From Malus domestica (lineage: Eukaryota > Streptophyta > Magnoliopsida > Rosales > Rosaceae): 64,000 bases of DNA. The position numbers were made by a program, and so were the translations under genes. The notes below the pieces were generated by a model that was not told the DNA's origin, ran no database searches, and worked only from the letters and a program-made list of their open reading frames with translations. Below are positions 21,647 through 32,677 of the stretch, in pieces (position 1 is the stretch's first letter; every line of letters begins with the position of its first letter). The stretch covers positions 52,524,501-52,588,500 of the forward strand of contig NC_091675.1 of the NCBI RefSeq assembly GCF_042453785.1, written 5' to 3'.

Positions 21647-22883
21647 ATGGCCACCCAGCTTAGAGGCAGTGCAATTGTTACCGCAGTGATAGCGATAGGG
21701 TTGGTGCTTCACGGTGAGATTGCTCATGCCAAAACCTTCACCGTCGGAGAGGGTGATGGCTGGAACTTCAAGGTTCATGACTGGCCTAATGGCAAGAACT
21801 TTACAGCCAATGATACGTTGGGTAAGTTTTATGATTTAAGTTGCAGCCAATTCATAAATCATGTGTATGTGTTCGTTTGATGACCGTTTTAGTTTTGAGT
21901 TTTATTTTCTACTTTTTGGGTTAACATACGAGAAATGTATATTAAAAAAATGGGACAATAAAAAGAGCAATGGAGATACGAGAAAAGCATACTAATAGAA
22001 ACAAAGTTTTGAAAGTGATACCAACTGAAAATGATTTTTTGTTTCATTTTATGTGTTTTGCTGATATATTTCTTCTACATCTCTCTTATTCCCATTCATT
22101 CTCTCATTTCCTGTTATGTATATATTTCCACGTCAAAATAAATATTCGAAACAAAAAACGAAATAAGTTATCAAATGAGCCCTAAATTTTTTTTACTTGT
22201 TGGAAATTCGGTGCTTTGGATAAAAAGTGTTGAGATATATTGATCAAGAATCACGATCAACAAAAGATTATTGATGAAAAAAAAGGGAGTGATTGAGTTA
22301 TGCTACATCATTGATTTTAATAGAGGTTAACAAATGTTTTCCAAAGAAACATTTTAGTGAAAAAAATAAAATTTGAAGGATGAAAGCTAAAGTGGATTCT
22401 CTCAAAAATAGGATTCTTCATAGACTTTCTGTCACTCCACAGTTTACCGTCAATTCTCGTGCCAACAATACAAAATATTGTGCAAAAAAATGAAGTGACA
22501 GAAAGTCTATAGAGAATCTCATTTTTTAAAGAGTCTATCGAGAGCCGAAGAAACTTGTGGGGGTATATATGGCACGTTAGTGCCCAAAATATAAAAATCT
22601 GGTATTCCTAATATTACTTTTTTTGTTAATTCATACATTAATTTAATTAATTGGTATCTAATTTGATTGCAATGGAATCTTATTTGCAGTGTTCAAATAC
22701 AATAATGCATTCCACAATGTGGCAGTCGTAGATGAAAATGGTTACAGGACATGCACAGTCGGCGGCAAGCTCTTGTCGACGGGAAACGATGTGATCAAAA
22801 TTCAGCAAGGACAAAACTACTTCATCTGCGGTTTTCCTGGCCACTGTGCTGCTGGGATGAAGATAGCAGTCACTGCGAAATAA
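21647..22883 (+). CDS. Plantacyanin (basic blue protein) 1
   Basis: Two exons, 21647-21821 and 22690-22883, joined G|TG in a Val codon, 122 aa. It is a secreted small blue copper protein of the phytocyanin family; plantacyanins act extracellularly in redox, defence and pollen-tube guidance. Residues 1-28 form a signal peptide ending EIAHA before KTFTVGEGDGW. Type I copper ligands are present: His in NNAFHNVAVV, Cys in FICGFPGHC, His four residues further on, and Met in AAGMKIAV. A disulfide Cys pair (RTC and GHC) is present. There is no GPI or Pro-rich tail, as expected for plantacyanin rather than uclacyanin. It is tail-to-tail with the paralogue at 24728-26596. A single intron at this position is typical of the family. 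Confidence 0.9.
22385..22555. mobile_element. MITE-like hairpin in plantacyanin 1 intron
   Basis: GATTCTTCATAGACTTTCTG near 22410 and CAGAAAGTCTATAGAGAATC near 22498-22520 form an inverted pair around CGTCAATTCTCGTGCCAACA. Same family as 21113-21205 and 47690-47845. Confidence 0.5.
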
Positions 22884-24354
22884 TAATATAATTCCTCACT
22901 TTATTAAGATTTTGTATGAGGCAAAAGCCTTGACTGAATGTCTTAAGTTTAAGTAAAATCAGTGAACTATGTTTGTTCTTTGAATCATATGTATTGTTGG
23001 TTTGAATAATTAATTGACGAGGGTGTGTTTTTTCCCTTGAGACGAGGGTGTCTATTCGGTATGTACCATTGAGTAGTCCGAAAAATTAACGATTAGGTCT
23101 TGCATGTAGAGGGTCTAATGGACATGTACAAAGGTTAAATCTTGTATAAGAACCCATATAACTGAGTGGTATGTAGCATTGGTGTAAAAATGTGCCACTA
23201 AAACTTAGGAGCATTGTAGCGGAAACTCGCTAGTTATAAGCAAATCCAACCCCACCACGTATTTGAGTTAATTAATTTTTTTACAATTGTGGAATTACTA
23301 CCTTAATTTACATTGTAAAAAAAATACTTATACTCAGATACTCATTTTGGAGAAGGAAAAATCTTATGTATACAGACACTCTATGTGATCTACAAATTTA
23401 GTTTTTCTATCATTACTCAACTAATGAAGAAGGCATTGCAATCCTAATCATTTTATTTTGTACTTCTTTTTCTTTTCCTTTTCTTCCTCTTAAAAAATAA
23501 AGTCAAATCCCCATAACAATTTAATAAAGAAGGCATTGCAATTTCTTCTACCTTTTTTATTTTATTTTCCCTTTTCTTTAATTATGACACTTTATAAACC
23601 GAGCAGCAGCACAAAGAGTCTTTTTTTTTTTTTTTTTTGTCAAACAAAGTGAAATTCATTAGATAAAAGCTAATACAAGGTTAGAAAAGTCCACAGACAA
23701 ACCAAAACAACCAAGCACCCGCGCTATGAGTGCTCCTATAATCTTACCATAATCTTATCAGGTAGTGCTAAATACACTTTGAGAGCCACCCAAACCCTAA
23801 GCATGTCTCCAAATGAAATCCATGGAGGAAACACAAGATGAGCCGCAGGAAAAGTAAATTTAAGGCTTGCCACCGACCCCAATCAAGGAAAGGGGCCGGG
23901 CTGCCGGCGGCTGGAAACCAGAGTTTGCGAGTAAAGGTCTTGGCGGGGGAGAGAAGAGGGATAGAGCAGAGAGAGGCCACCTTATCGTGGCTTACTTAAA
24001 GTGATCTTTCCCAATGGCGACCATTGAATGGTCCAATGTGGCCCTAAAGCTAGCACCAAGACTCTCAGACTATTATTTCTTCACCCACAAAGTAGTGGTG
24101 AAAAAGTTACAAACAGCGTATCCAGCAACATATATTTTGCTAGCATATATAGTGCTCTCATAGTGGATCATCAAGGTTATTAAAAGTAGTTTGCTCGCTC
24201 AATCAAAAAAGAAAGAATGAACGTAGAGGAGGTAGAATAGATCGTACATAGACAGTAATTGGAGTTGGCACCTCTCATAAACGCATAATTTGGACCGACT
24301 AGATAAGGCATTACGTGAACTTCCAGGGCTGGGGAGAATGGCCTTTTTTTATTT
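22884..24354. other. Intergenic between convergent plantacyanins
   Basis: No gene seen. Contains a direct repeat of AAGAAGGCATTGCAAT (about 23428 and 23526), each followed by pyrimidine-rich sequence, and a probable LINE 3' end at 23620-23995. Confidence 0.4.
23620..23995 (-). mobile_element. Probable 5'-truncated LINE insertion (minus)
   Basis: A T19 run at 23620-23638 reads as a poly(A) tail on the reverse strand. It is preceded there by TAATGAATTTCACTTTGTTT and TTAGCTTTTATC, typical of plant L1-type 3' ends. The body up to about 23995 is GC-richer than its surroundings and has no long ORF. No clean target duplication was found. Confidence 0.45.
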
Positions 24355-24495
24355 AGGAAAACTAACGAAAATGACTTCAAAACTTTGAATTTTAACGATA
24401 AGGATAAAATAAATAGTATCAAATTTGACTTTTTAGTGTAAAAATATAATTTTTCGTTAAAGTAAACAGTACCGAAGACTTTTCGTTAAAACTCC
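24355..24495. mobile_element. MITE copy A of a family also at 60712-60865
   Basis: Starts AGGAAAACTAACGAAAATG and ends TTTTCGTTAAAACTCC. Shared inner blocks are TTTTAACGATAAGGA, GACTTTTTAGTGTAAAAAT and CAGTACCGA. It is flanked by TTTTTATTT on both sides (TSD about 9 bp). The copy at 60712-60865 is in inverse orientation. Confidence 0.6.
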
Positions 24496-24727
24496 ATTTT
24501 TATTTACTTGCGGCATAGGCATGGCAGGATAGGGCTTTGCTTTAGAAAATGACCCCACTATTATTTTCTTCATACAGATTTTTTTTTTTAGTCATTAAAT
24601 AAGCAATCGCAAAAATAGACAGGATTAAACAAGAGTGTATTGAAAAAAAAGGTGTGATATATAAGCTAGTCAACCTCTAGTTAGGCAGACTTTATTATTA
24701 GGTAGGTAGGAAGGTAGGAACACTACA

Positions 24728-26596
24728 CTAGGCAGCAGTAATGGCAATTTTCATTCCAGATTGGCAGTGACCGGGGAAATTGCAGATGAAGAAGTTCTGT
24801 CCTTTAGCAAGTCTGATCTGGTCTCTTCCAGTTTGATATACCTTTGCAGCTCCTGGAGTGTTGCATGTCTGGTACCCGGCTTTGTTCACAGCCACCACGT
24901 TGTGCGCAGCTGCCCCGTAGTTGAAAACTATATATACATACTTGTTAATTAATCATATGTTAATCCATGCAACACAATATTAGTTAACTTTTCTATATAT
25001 ATATAGGGGTTTTTGAACATTAATCCTTGTAAAAGATTAAAATTTAAAAAAAACCTGGTGCTAAATTAAATATTCAATTTAATCCCTTGAGTGTACTTTT
25101 ATCAAAATTTACATTCAATTTTTGTTATTTAATGCGTATTTTTATTTAATCTCTCCATATTAAATTTTAATTTTATTAATATGCACATATTTAGTTTTTT
25201 TTTAATTAGAAATGAATGTAAATGAGAAAATATTAAAAAAAATTTGTGATACAAAAATATATAAATACATAAGTGTTCAGAAATGATTGTGCCAAAATAT
25301 ATAAAATTGACTTTTTTGTACCGAAATATTTGTACCTACATGATTGTACCAAAATATATTATAATGAACATAAATGTATGTACCAAAATGTATTATATAG
25401 AATTAATGTACCTAAATGTCAATACCGAAATGTATGTACCTAAATGTCAATACCGAAAATGTATGTACCTAAATATCAATACCAAAATGTATGTATCTAA
25501 ATGTATTTACCGAAATATAATAATTGAATTAATGTACCTAAAAGTCAATACTCAAATGTGTGTACCAAAGTGTACGTAACGAAATACATTATATTGACCG
25601 AAATGCATTATATTGAATCAATGTAACTACATGTTTGTACCGATGGATATACCAAAATATTCAAATGTATTAATGTACCTAAATAAAGAACATACAAAAT
25701 TGTTATCGGAATATATATTATAAAAAAATTAGTTGCCTAAATGTAGACATTAAAATATATTATGATGAATGAAATAAAAATTAAATTTAAATGTAATTAA
25801 TACATTAAAATAAAAATAAAAGGATAAAATAAAACATCAAAATACAACTAATAAATGATATGATTAAATGTGCTAGGGACTAAAATTGGATTTTAATCTT
25901 ACATATGGTTATAATCTAAAACTCATATTTTTTAAGGATTAAAATGAGGTTTTCTAAAAATGTTTTTAGTGAAAATATTTTTTATTTCAAAAGTAGTTTG
26001 CAAGAAACATAAATTATGTGTTTCTTGCAGGAAGCACTTTAAGTGTTTTTTTTTTTAAATTCACTTGTACTTTTATTAATGATTAGTTTCTTAAACATTT
26101 TCATTATAATGCTTTCAACCATTTTATAAACATTTCAAACGAGCCTGCAAATTACAACAAGATGTCTATTCTCTCCTATACCAGCAAAACCAAATCCAGT
26201 CAAACTCATCATGCATGTTTTTTCAAGATCTACTATCTATTAGAAAATAATACATTTTAAGACTCAAAAAATTACACATTCTTCATGATTTCACATCGAA
26301 GTCGAATATGTAATGACTTTTTAGAATACTGATAACAACTTACATCGTAGTAAAATGATAAAGAAATGATCATTGCATGCATGCTCTGAGCTAGGGCAAG
26401 GATATATCAAAATTTACTAACCGAGTATGTCACCGGCTCTAAAAGTTTTTCCACTAGGCCACCCAGCAACATTAAAGGTCCAACCACCTCTATCCCCAAC
26501 GGTGTAGGTTTTTGCATCCGCCCACTCACAGTGGAGCAGCAAAGCGAGGAGGAGCACCGCCGTAACAACCACTGCACTGCCTCTTCCCTTAGCCAT
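24728..26596 (-). CDS. Plantacyanin (basic blue protein) 2
   Basis: Two exons on the reverse strand, 26596-26422 and 24927-24728, joined G|TT in a Val codon, 124 aa. Exon 1 has the same length (175 nt) as in plantacyanin 1 and the intron is at the same site. Signal peptide MAKGRG...CEWADA then KTYTVGDRGGWTFN. Copper ligands: His in AAAHNVVAV, Cys and His in FFICNFPGHC, Met in QSGMKIAI. The C-terminus is ITAA. Most tracks would start 18 codons upstream (26650), but MAKG is the start that gives a proper signal peptide. The 1494-nt intron is enlarged by an AT-rich repeat insertion (about 25010-25960). A secreted copper redox protein is well supported; its specific role is not. Confidence 0.9.
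25010..25960. repeat. AT-rich insertion with TGTACC/TAAATGT tandem units in plantacyanin 2 intron
   Basis: Between about 25280 and 25680, ATGTACC and AAATGTATGTACC units recur with TAATA spacers, an irregular minisatellite. The edges hold inverted AT-rich sequence (ATTAATCCTTG...AAGATTAAAAT on the left, TTTTTTAAGGATTAAAAT on the right), suggesting a foldback MITE that carries the array. Small ORFs inside are repeat artefacts. Confidence 0.5.
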
Positions 26597-26924
26597 GATT
26601 TCTCTTCTCTCCCAACAACACACAGACACAGTAGAGAGAAGGACAGACAAAGATCTAGCTAGATAGAGATCGGTAGTGGGTGATGGGTGAGATAGTTGGG
26701 TCTCCCCTCCTCCTATTTAATGAAGTGGTAGTGGAGACGTAGGACCCCTTTTTTGTCCCAACACAACAACCGAAAGGCATGGGGTTGATGGGTGTCAGGG
26801 AGTGGCTACAAAAGCCATGATATGCGCATGAAAATTTTTGGATGCCCCTTGACTCCCACACACTTTTCCTGACTACTGAGAGAGGCATTGAAGTCACCCA
26901 ACATTAATAAGGGTTATTTACATA
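26597..26924 (-). promoter_or_regulatory. Upstream region of plantacyanin 2
   Basis: The reverse-strand ATTAAATAGGAG (about 26715-26726) is a TATA-like element about 120 bp before the ATG. The 5'UTR is purine rich on the coding strand (GAGAGAAG). No other motif is supported. Confidence 0.4.
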
Positions 26925-29010
26925 TAGGCCTTGAAACTTCTATTTTTCAAACAAAACCCTATCTAATTTTAAACATTCAAATAAAATTCAAATTTCAAAT
27001 AGACTGTATGTCGATAAATATATAACTAACTATTACAACACATTTACAACTTATGCCACATAATCCTAATTTGGTTAATAAAAAATGTTATTACTCATCC
27101 TAATTATGATGAGCAATTAAATCCATATAGATATTTTACCTTTCTTGCATCATAAATATTAGTAACATATATAAATTAATTTACCATATTAAAAAAATAG
27201 ACATATCTCGTACAACAACAAAAAAATTGTTTGAATCATGTATTTACCTACATATAAATTAATTTACCTACTTATAAAATATTTATACTAATTTACCTAC
27301 ATATAAATTAATTTAACTATTTCTACTAATTTACCTACATTTAAATTAATTTACCTATTCCAATAAAAATTAGTGATATTAGTGTAGACATCGAAATTGC
27401 GGTGAAATAAATGTTCACCAACGCATTAAAATTTTGACGTGTCAGGGCATACATGGCATATGCCACGTGTCATACAAATTGTACACATGGTGTGTGACTC
27501 GACAAAATAAGAAGAAATACCCTTGGAGGATTACACAAGTATTTTCTTCTCATTTTGGGCAATGACAAAGCATGCACATATCAAGTTTAAAATGATATTA
27601 AGTGGAAAATTAGGCCATAAAATTACCACTTCAAGTTTAAAATTGTATTAAGTGGGAAATTAGGCAATGGTGCTTGGAAAAGAAAAAAATATTTTGTGGT
27701 GGTGATTCATTCTCAAAGCCTATAAATAGGCTTCTACATCAAGGTATCATCAACTAATTTACAAATACATTTCTCTACTCCCAAATTGGAAGAGAATCCC
27801 CCAAATCTTTAAAGCTTTGAAACTCTAAAGCTCTCAAGCAAATCCCGAAGGATCAAGAAAGCCCTCTTCGTTCTTCATCAAATCCTCCTTCAAGATCAAG
27901 TCCCAACGGCCCTTGAAGAACTTCCACCAATTCAAGATCAAGTCTTGACGGCCCTTGAAGAAAGTGTTCATCGTTCATCATCCGTTCATCCTAAGATCAA
28001 GCCCCAACGGCCCTTTGGATCAACAACATCAACAAATCCACACATCCGTTCATCCTAAGATCAAACCCCAACGGCCCTTTGGATCAACAACATCAACAAA
28101 TCCACACAATTGTTCATCCTAAGATCAAGCCCTAACGGCCTTTTGGATCAACAACATCAACAAATCCACACAACTGTTCGTCCTAAGATCAAGCCCCGAC
28201 GGCCCTTGAAGAAGCTCCCAACCGTTCATCCAAAATTAAGCCTCAACGGCCCTTGGATCAACAACATCCATAAATCAACACCTTACGGAGATCGAATCAG
28301 AGGATCAAGTTAAAAGAGATCGTAACCCTATAAATCCATTAACACCAAAATATTATTTTGTGCACGTTGTTCTTGTCTCTTTTGTTTCAGAAAAACTTCG
28401 TGTTCACAAATAGATAATGTTTGAATGTTGTGGATTTGTTGTAGGCAATTAAATAAACTTGTAATCTAATGCCCATAAATCATGTAGGTAAATTAGACAA
28501 TTTTGGAAGTAAATTAGATCCTTTAAATTTTGGTTTGATGGAATAGGTAAATTAGACTATTTTGTAGGTAAAAATTGCGCGGAACATATAGCTTTTGTTT
28601 TGTGCATTAGGGATTGGAGTATATAGGCAATAGTTGAAGCTGTTTTAGGTTTATTGTTGTGTCGGTAGGTAAATTAACTTGTATATTTAATGCACAAAAT
28701 CATGAAATTAGTATTATTATTTTTCAATCGACACCTTATAATAATTTGAAAGTTAATACATTGAATGAATGGCATGAAATATTTTGTAAAATAAATATAA
28801 TTAATTAAATGGATATAACAAGTAACTGATCCAAAAACCCAATCCAAGTATTAATAGGTGTAGTTTAGGCATTCAGAAAATACACAATTTGAAAAGCCAA
28901 ACTTAATGGAAGAATTTTCTTAGTTTGAGCCTAGTCAAACTTTAGTTAAGAAAACAAAAGGAGATGGGTTTTAGTTAAAGAAAATATAGTTTCAAGGGGT
29001 AATGTGAAAT
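26925..29010. mobile_element. Foldback AT-rich element split by a solo LTR
   Basis: The left end, TTACATATAGGCCTTGAAAC, is mirrored on the right by GTTTCAAGGGGTAATGTGAA (about 28990-29008). Left arrays of TTTACCTACATATAAATTAA (about 27240-27350) face right arrays of GTAGGTAAATTAGA (about 28485-28575). The inverted arrangement suggests one foldback element, with the LTR at 27383-28408 inserted between the arms. Exact ends and TSD are not certain. Confidence 0.45.
27383..28408 (+). mobile_element. Solo LTR with internal minisatellite
   Basis: 1026 bp starting TGTAGACATCG and ending GTGTTCACA. The flanking 5-mers ATTAG and AATAG are a TSD with one mismatch. TATA box CCTATAAATAGG (about 27719-27730) is on the + strand. 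No primer site follows and no PPT precedes, so this is a solo LTR. Between about 27890 and 28260 a 60-70 bp unit containing CCTAAGATCAAGCCC, AACGGCCCTTTGGATCAACA and ACATCAACAAATCCACACA is repeated four to five times with decay. Confidence 0.65.
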
Positions 29011-29017
29011 TTTCAGA

Positions 29018-29206
29018 AATAATAATTTGTGTTCGGATTTGCCTACAGGTGCACTGGTTAGAAGATGCGATTATAAGACGGAGGATCGGGTCAAAATAAT
29101 TAGAGAAAGACCTAGGAAGAATTTGAAAGAAACTTTAAGGAAAAAATATGGAGTACTTGGAGCTAACGTAAGATTTGGCGCAAAACCAAGCGCAATGACA
29201 TTCTAG
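29018..29206 (+). pseudogene. LINE (RTE-type) reverse transcriptase C-terminal remnant
   Basis: One frame reads LPTGALVRRCDY then RERPRKNLKETLRKKYGVL, ending at TAG 29204-29206. The VRRCDY...RGRPRKTLEET pattern is the conserved tail of plant LINE RT proteins often annotated as RTE/endonuclease-RT pseudogenes. Only the last 55 or so residues remain, followed by ordinary AT-rich DNA. Confidence 0.6.
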
Positions 29207-30574
29207 ATTTATATAATTGACTATACTTAACAGGATAAGACTTGATTGTTGTTATTATTTGTTGGAATTTGCCTATATATTCTCGTTTTCTTCTTTTATC
29301 TCAATTGTTCTAGAGCATGTATTTCCAACGGGGTCCTGATTTTGGCATTCCTGCTAAAACGATTATTTGATTTATTGGAGTTGTTAGCCTTTAGTGAGTG
29401 GTTTGATATGTCATATCTCATTGTTTGCAATCTGAGCTTTATCTTGTATATTAGAGTATGGTTTGATATGTATGTAGAACTTCATGCAAGTACTCTTGAA
29501 TAATTATGTCCAGTGATCTAATTCTATATTAAGCACCTAAACATTTTTTTAGTTGTTTATACACGAATCGCTTGAGACTAGTCATTCTCGTAGTGAATCA
29601 TACCCGACCCGATATGTCCACTAAGACTCCGAATCGAGCTGTGCTAGTCGACACCTGGAATGTGACGAAGCCATAAAGTGTGGTGATGTGGAAAATATGA
29701 ATAAATTTAAACCTAAAAGTGCCTAAATATAAGAGTGCTTTGTGAGCGACAATGAACTCATTTCCCGCGTGATTACAAAGCATAAGCAAAGTACAGTAAA
29801 GTAAGATAGTGATTATACCATCATAGGTGGCTCCTATACTAGGATATACCAAGAATCCTCATCGATACGGAAGCTCAGCTACTAAAACCTGGAAGGGCGA
29901 AAAACAGAAGGGTGAGTGATCATTTGTTTATATATATTACGGTTTCCAGAAATGTTTTAAATTGATTATGCATAGCAAGCCATGATTTAAATGTGTTATA
30001 TTTAAATATTGCATTATGATGAGATTTGTGATCATGACAAATGATCCTACGGAGGCGCAGGTAAGTTCTGGTGAGTTATTATGCGGTTGAAATGGTTGCA
30101 TTATATGAGCATGCGTATGTTCAGTTATAGCTAATCATTACTGCACCCCGGTGTTAGTGCTCTCGCTCTGAGCCAGGGCACAGCCTTCACGTGATGTTCA
30201 CATCCTGTACCGCACGGTCGTCTTGGATCCAAGTAAGTGATAGCCTATCGTACAGACTGCATTAGGCAGTTCCAAACAATAGGTAACTCGCGATTTATCA
30301 CTAGCCATCACGTGATCGTATCATTAGAGCGTACATATTTACACCCAGCCTATCGTACTGGTCATACTAGGTGACTCCGACTTGTGTGCTAGTATAGACT
30401 GATGAGCAATAGGTTCAGTCGTACAAGTCACATTAGGTGACTCCAACTGACATGCTAGTTAGACTAATTTCATACATGGCTTACGTTTATTATTGCTAAG
30501 ATATTGTGGCATGGCATGCTTCAATTTTCACTGCACTCAGGCATTCATTTTCGTACTTATGTAGTATTATTTTT
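29207..30574. other. Intergenic, degraded repetitive DNA
   Basis: No gene. From about 30230 to 30470 there are three decayed copies of a unit with CCTATCGTAC, CATTAGGCAG/CATACTAGGTGACTCC and a following AATAGG, looking like an internal minisatellite of an old LTR element. No LTR ends could be fixed. Confidence 0.35.
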
Positions 30575-31536
30575 TGTCACATCCTAGTCTCGACTCTGTC
30601 GTAGCACGATATTGTCCGCTTTGGGCCCCGACCACGCCCTCACGGTTTTGTTTTTGGAAACTCAGACGAGAACTTCTCAGTGGGTCATCCATCCTAGGAT
30701 TGCTCTTGCCTGAACTTGCTTAACTTCGGAGTTCCGATGGAACCCAAAGCCAGTGAGTTCCCAAAAGGCCTCGTGCTATATGGAGGTGGGCATGTACATA
30801 TAAGGCACATCACCTCTTATCCGTTGGTCGATCTATGATGTTACAATCCACCCCCCTTAGGGGCCCGACGTCCTCATCGACACACTCACACTTAACGACA
30901 TAGTGGCTCTGATACCATTCTGTCACATCCAATCTCGACTCCGTCGTATCATGATATTGTCCGTTTTAGGCCCAGGCCACGCCTTCACGATTTTACTTTT
31001 GGGAACTCAGACGAGAACTTCCCAGTGGGTCACCCATCCTATGATTGCTCTCACCCGAACTTGCTTAACTTCGGAGTTCCGATGAAACCCGAAGCCAGTG
31101 AATTCCCAAAAAACCTCGTGTTAAATGGAGGTGGGCATGCACATATAAGGCACATCACCCCATCTCCGTTGGTCGATGTGGGATTTTACAATCCACCTCC
31201 CTTAGGGGCCCAACATCCTCGTCGACACACTCACACCGAACGATAAAGTGGCTCTGATACGATATCGTCACATCCCAATCTTGACTCCACTGTAGCACGA
31301 TATTGTCTGCTTTGGGCCCCGGCCACGCCTTCGCCGTTTTGTTTCTGGGAACTCAAATAAGAACTTCCCAATGGGTCACCCATCCTAGGATTGCTTTCGC
31401 CTGAACTCACTTAACTTCGGAGTTCCGATGGAACCCAAAACCAGTGAGTTCCCTAAAGGCCTCGTGCTATATGGAGGTGGGCATATACATATAAGTCACA
31501 TCACCCCTTCTCCGTTGGTCGATGTGGGATGTTAAA
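30575..31536 (-). mobile_element. Tandem Cassandra TRIM: LTR-internal-LTR-internal-LTR
   Basis: Three direct LTR copies of about 270 bp (30575-30845, 30921-31190, 31266-31535) separated by two about 75-bp internal regions, all on the reverse strand. Each LTR holds a reverse-complement 5S rRNA-like block (for example GCTTAACTTCGGAGTTCCGATG), the defining trait of Cassandra. Each internal region has the tRNA-Met primer site TGGTATCAGAGCC (reverse strand of 30905-30917; one mismatch at 31250-31262) and a purine-rich GGGCCCCTAAGGGG tract before the next LTR. Three LTRs with two internals indicate unequal or intra-element recombination. No TSD was confirmed. Confidence 0.88.
30679..30756 (-). other. 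5S rRNA-derived domain in Cassandra LTR 1
   Basis: On the reverse strand the block contains CATCGGAACTCCGAAGTTAAGC and CCTAGGATGGATGACCC, matching the middle (A box/IE/C box) part of plant 5S rRNA genes. Equivalent blocks lie at about 31025-31100 and 31370-31445. It serves as a Pol III promoter relic; these are not functional 5S genes. Confidence 0.85.
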
Positions 31537-31814
31537 TTGTCCGTATTATTAGTGTCCATTTGATAACTCTACGATTAGGAACAATTTAGGATATTTGATG
31601 GTTGATTGGTAGAAGGTCTATGCAATCTAACTTCTTTAGACTTCTTCTTCTAGTACGTCATTATTCATGGACTCACCATTCAGGCGTATAATGATTAATA
31701 GGACAGTCTTAATGATTAATGTTGTCCTTTGATTATTAGATTCATTAATCTCTTGTGCATTATCCTAAGAAACTTCATCCTATAATTGGTTTTCGGGGCA
31801 TACATGTAACAAAA

Positions 31815-32281
31815 GAGTAAATTGTAGCAATGGTCCCTCAACTTTAATCAAATTCGAGCAATGGTCCCACAACTAAAAATCCATTACTATTGGTCCCTCA
31901 ACTTATTAAAATATGTAACTATAGTCATTTTCATCAATTTCGTCAAAATTTTGTCAAAATAAGTTATGTTGGAATAACCATTTATATAATTAGGGTCCCT
32001 CAACTCATCAAAATGTGTAATTATGGTATTTTTTTGTCAACTACGTCAAAATTTTTGTCAAAACGAGTTATGTTAGAATGATCATTGCTACAATTGGGTT
32101 AAAGTTAAAGGACAATTTTTCCAGTTGAATTAAAGTTAAGGGACCAATGGTAATTGATTTTTAGTTGAGGGACCATAGTTGCATATTTTGATGAGTTGAG
32201 GGACCAATGGTAATGGATTTTTAGTTGAGGGACCATTGCTCCAATTGAGTTAAAGTTAAAGGACTATAGCTACAATTTACT
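31815..32281. mobile_element. Foldback MITE, MULE-type, 10-bp TSD
   Basis: GAGTAAATTGTAGC at the left is mirrored by GCTACAATTTACT at the right. TGTAACAAAA is directly repeated at 31805-31814 and 32282-32291. Inside, GGTCCCTCAACT and AGTTGAGGGACC alternate in inverted order throughout. The TSD length suits Mutator-like elements. No transposase. Confidence 0.75.
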
Positions 32282-32509
32282 TGTAACAAAATTGTCATGA
32301 ACCAATCCTCCATGAACCAAGGTAAAAACAATGTATGAATTCAATTACTTACACTTGAATGTAAGCAAAAAATTATGATATATGGACCAAGGTAAAAAAC
32401 AATGTATGAACCTCATTACTACAACACATGAACGGATGCCAAAACATTGAATTAAACTAGGATTTTTTTTAATAAACGATATTATTTGCACTGAGGGAGA
32501 GGGGGTGTG

Positions 32510-32640
32510 TTTAGCTTCACAATGGACTAGCAATAATGTGGTTTAAATTCGCCTTTGGCAACAATCGAACTTAAGACCTCTTACTTACAAATAAAAATGA
32601 ATACCACTAGGCTGTAAAACTAAGTGGCCTAAACTAGAAT
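32510..32640 (-). mobile_element. SINE copy (minus), Rosaceae tRNA-derived type
   Basis: The reverse strand reads TAGTGGTATTC-like A box, GTTCGATTG B box, GGCGAATTTAAACCACATTATTGCTAG, matching the + strand copies at 34929 and 46870. Confidence 0.55.
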
Positions 32641-32677
32641 TAAACAAGGTAAAATGCACCATGTTCTTATTCTAAAT

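Noticed and set aside
25283-25579. 98-codon ORF on the + strand
   Set aside because: It is the translation of the ATGTACC/TAAATGT array inside a plantacyanin intron, not a gene.
27890-28260. Regularly spaced repeats resembling a CRISPR array
   Set aside because: Units are 60-70 bp, diverged and contiguous, lie inside a TATA-bearing plant LTR, and the window is clearly eukaryotic.
30679-31445. 5S rRNA genes
   Set aside because: Only the internal-promoter part of 5S is present, embedded in LTRs with tRNA-Met primer sites: Cassandra, not functional rDNA.
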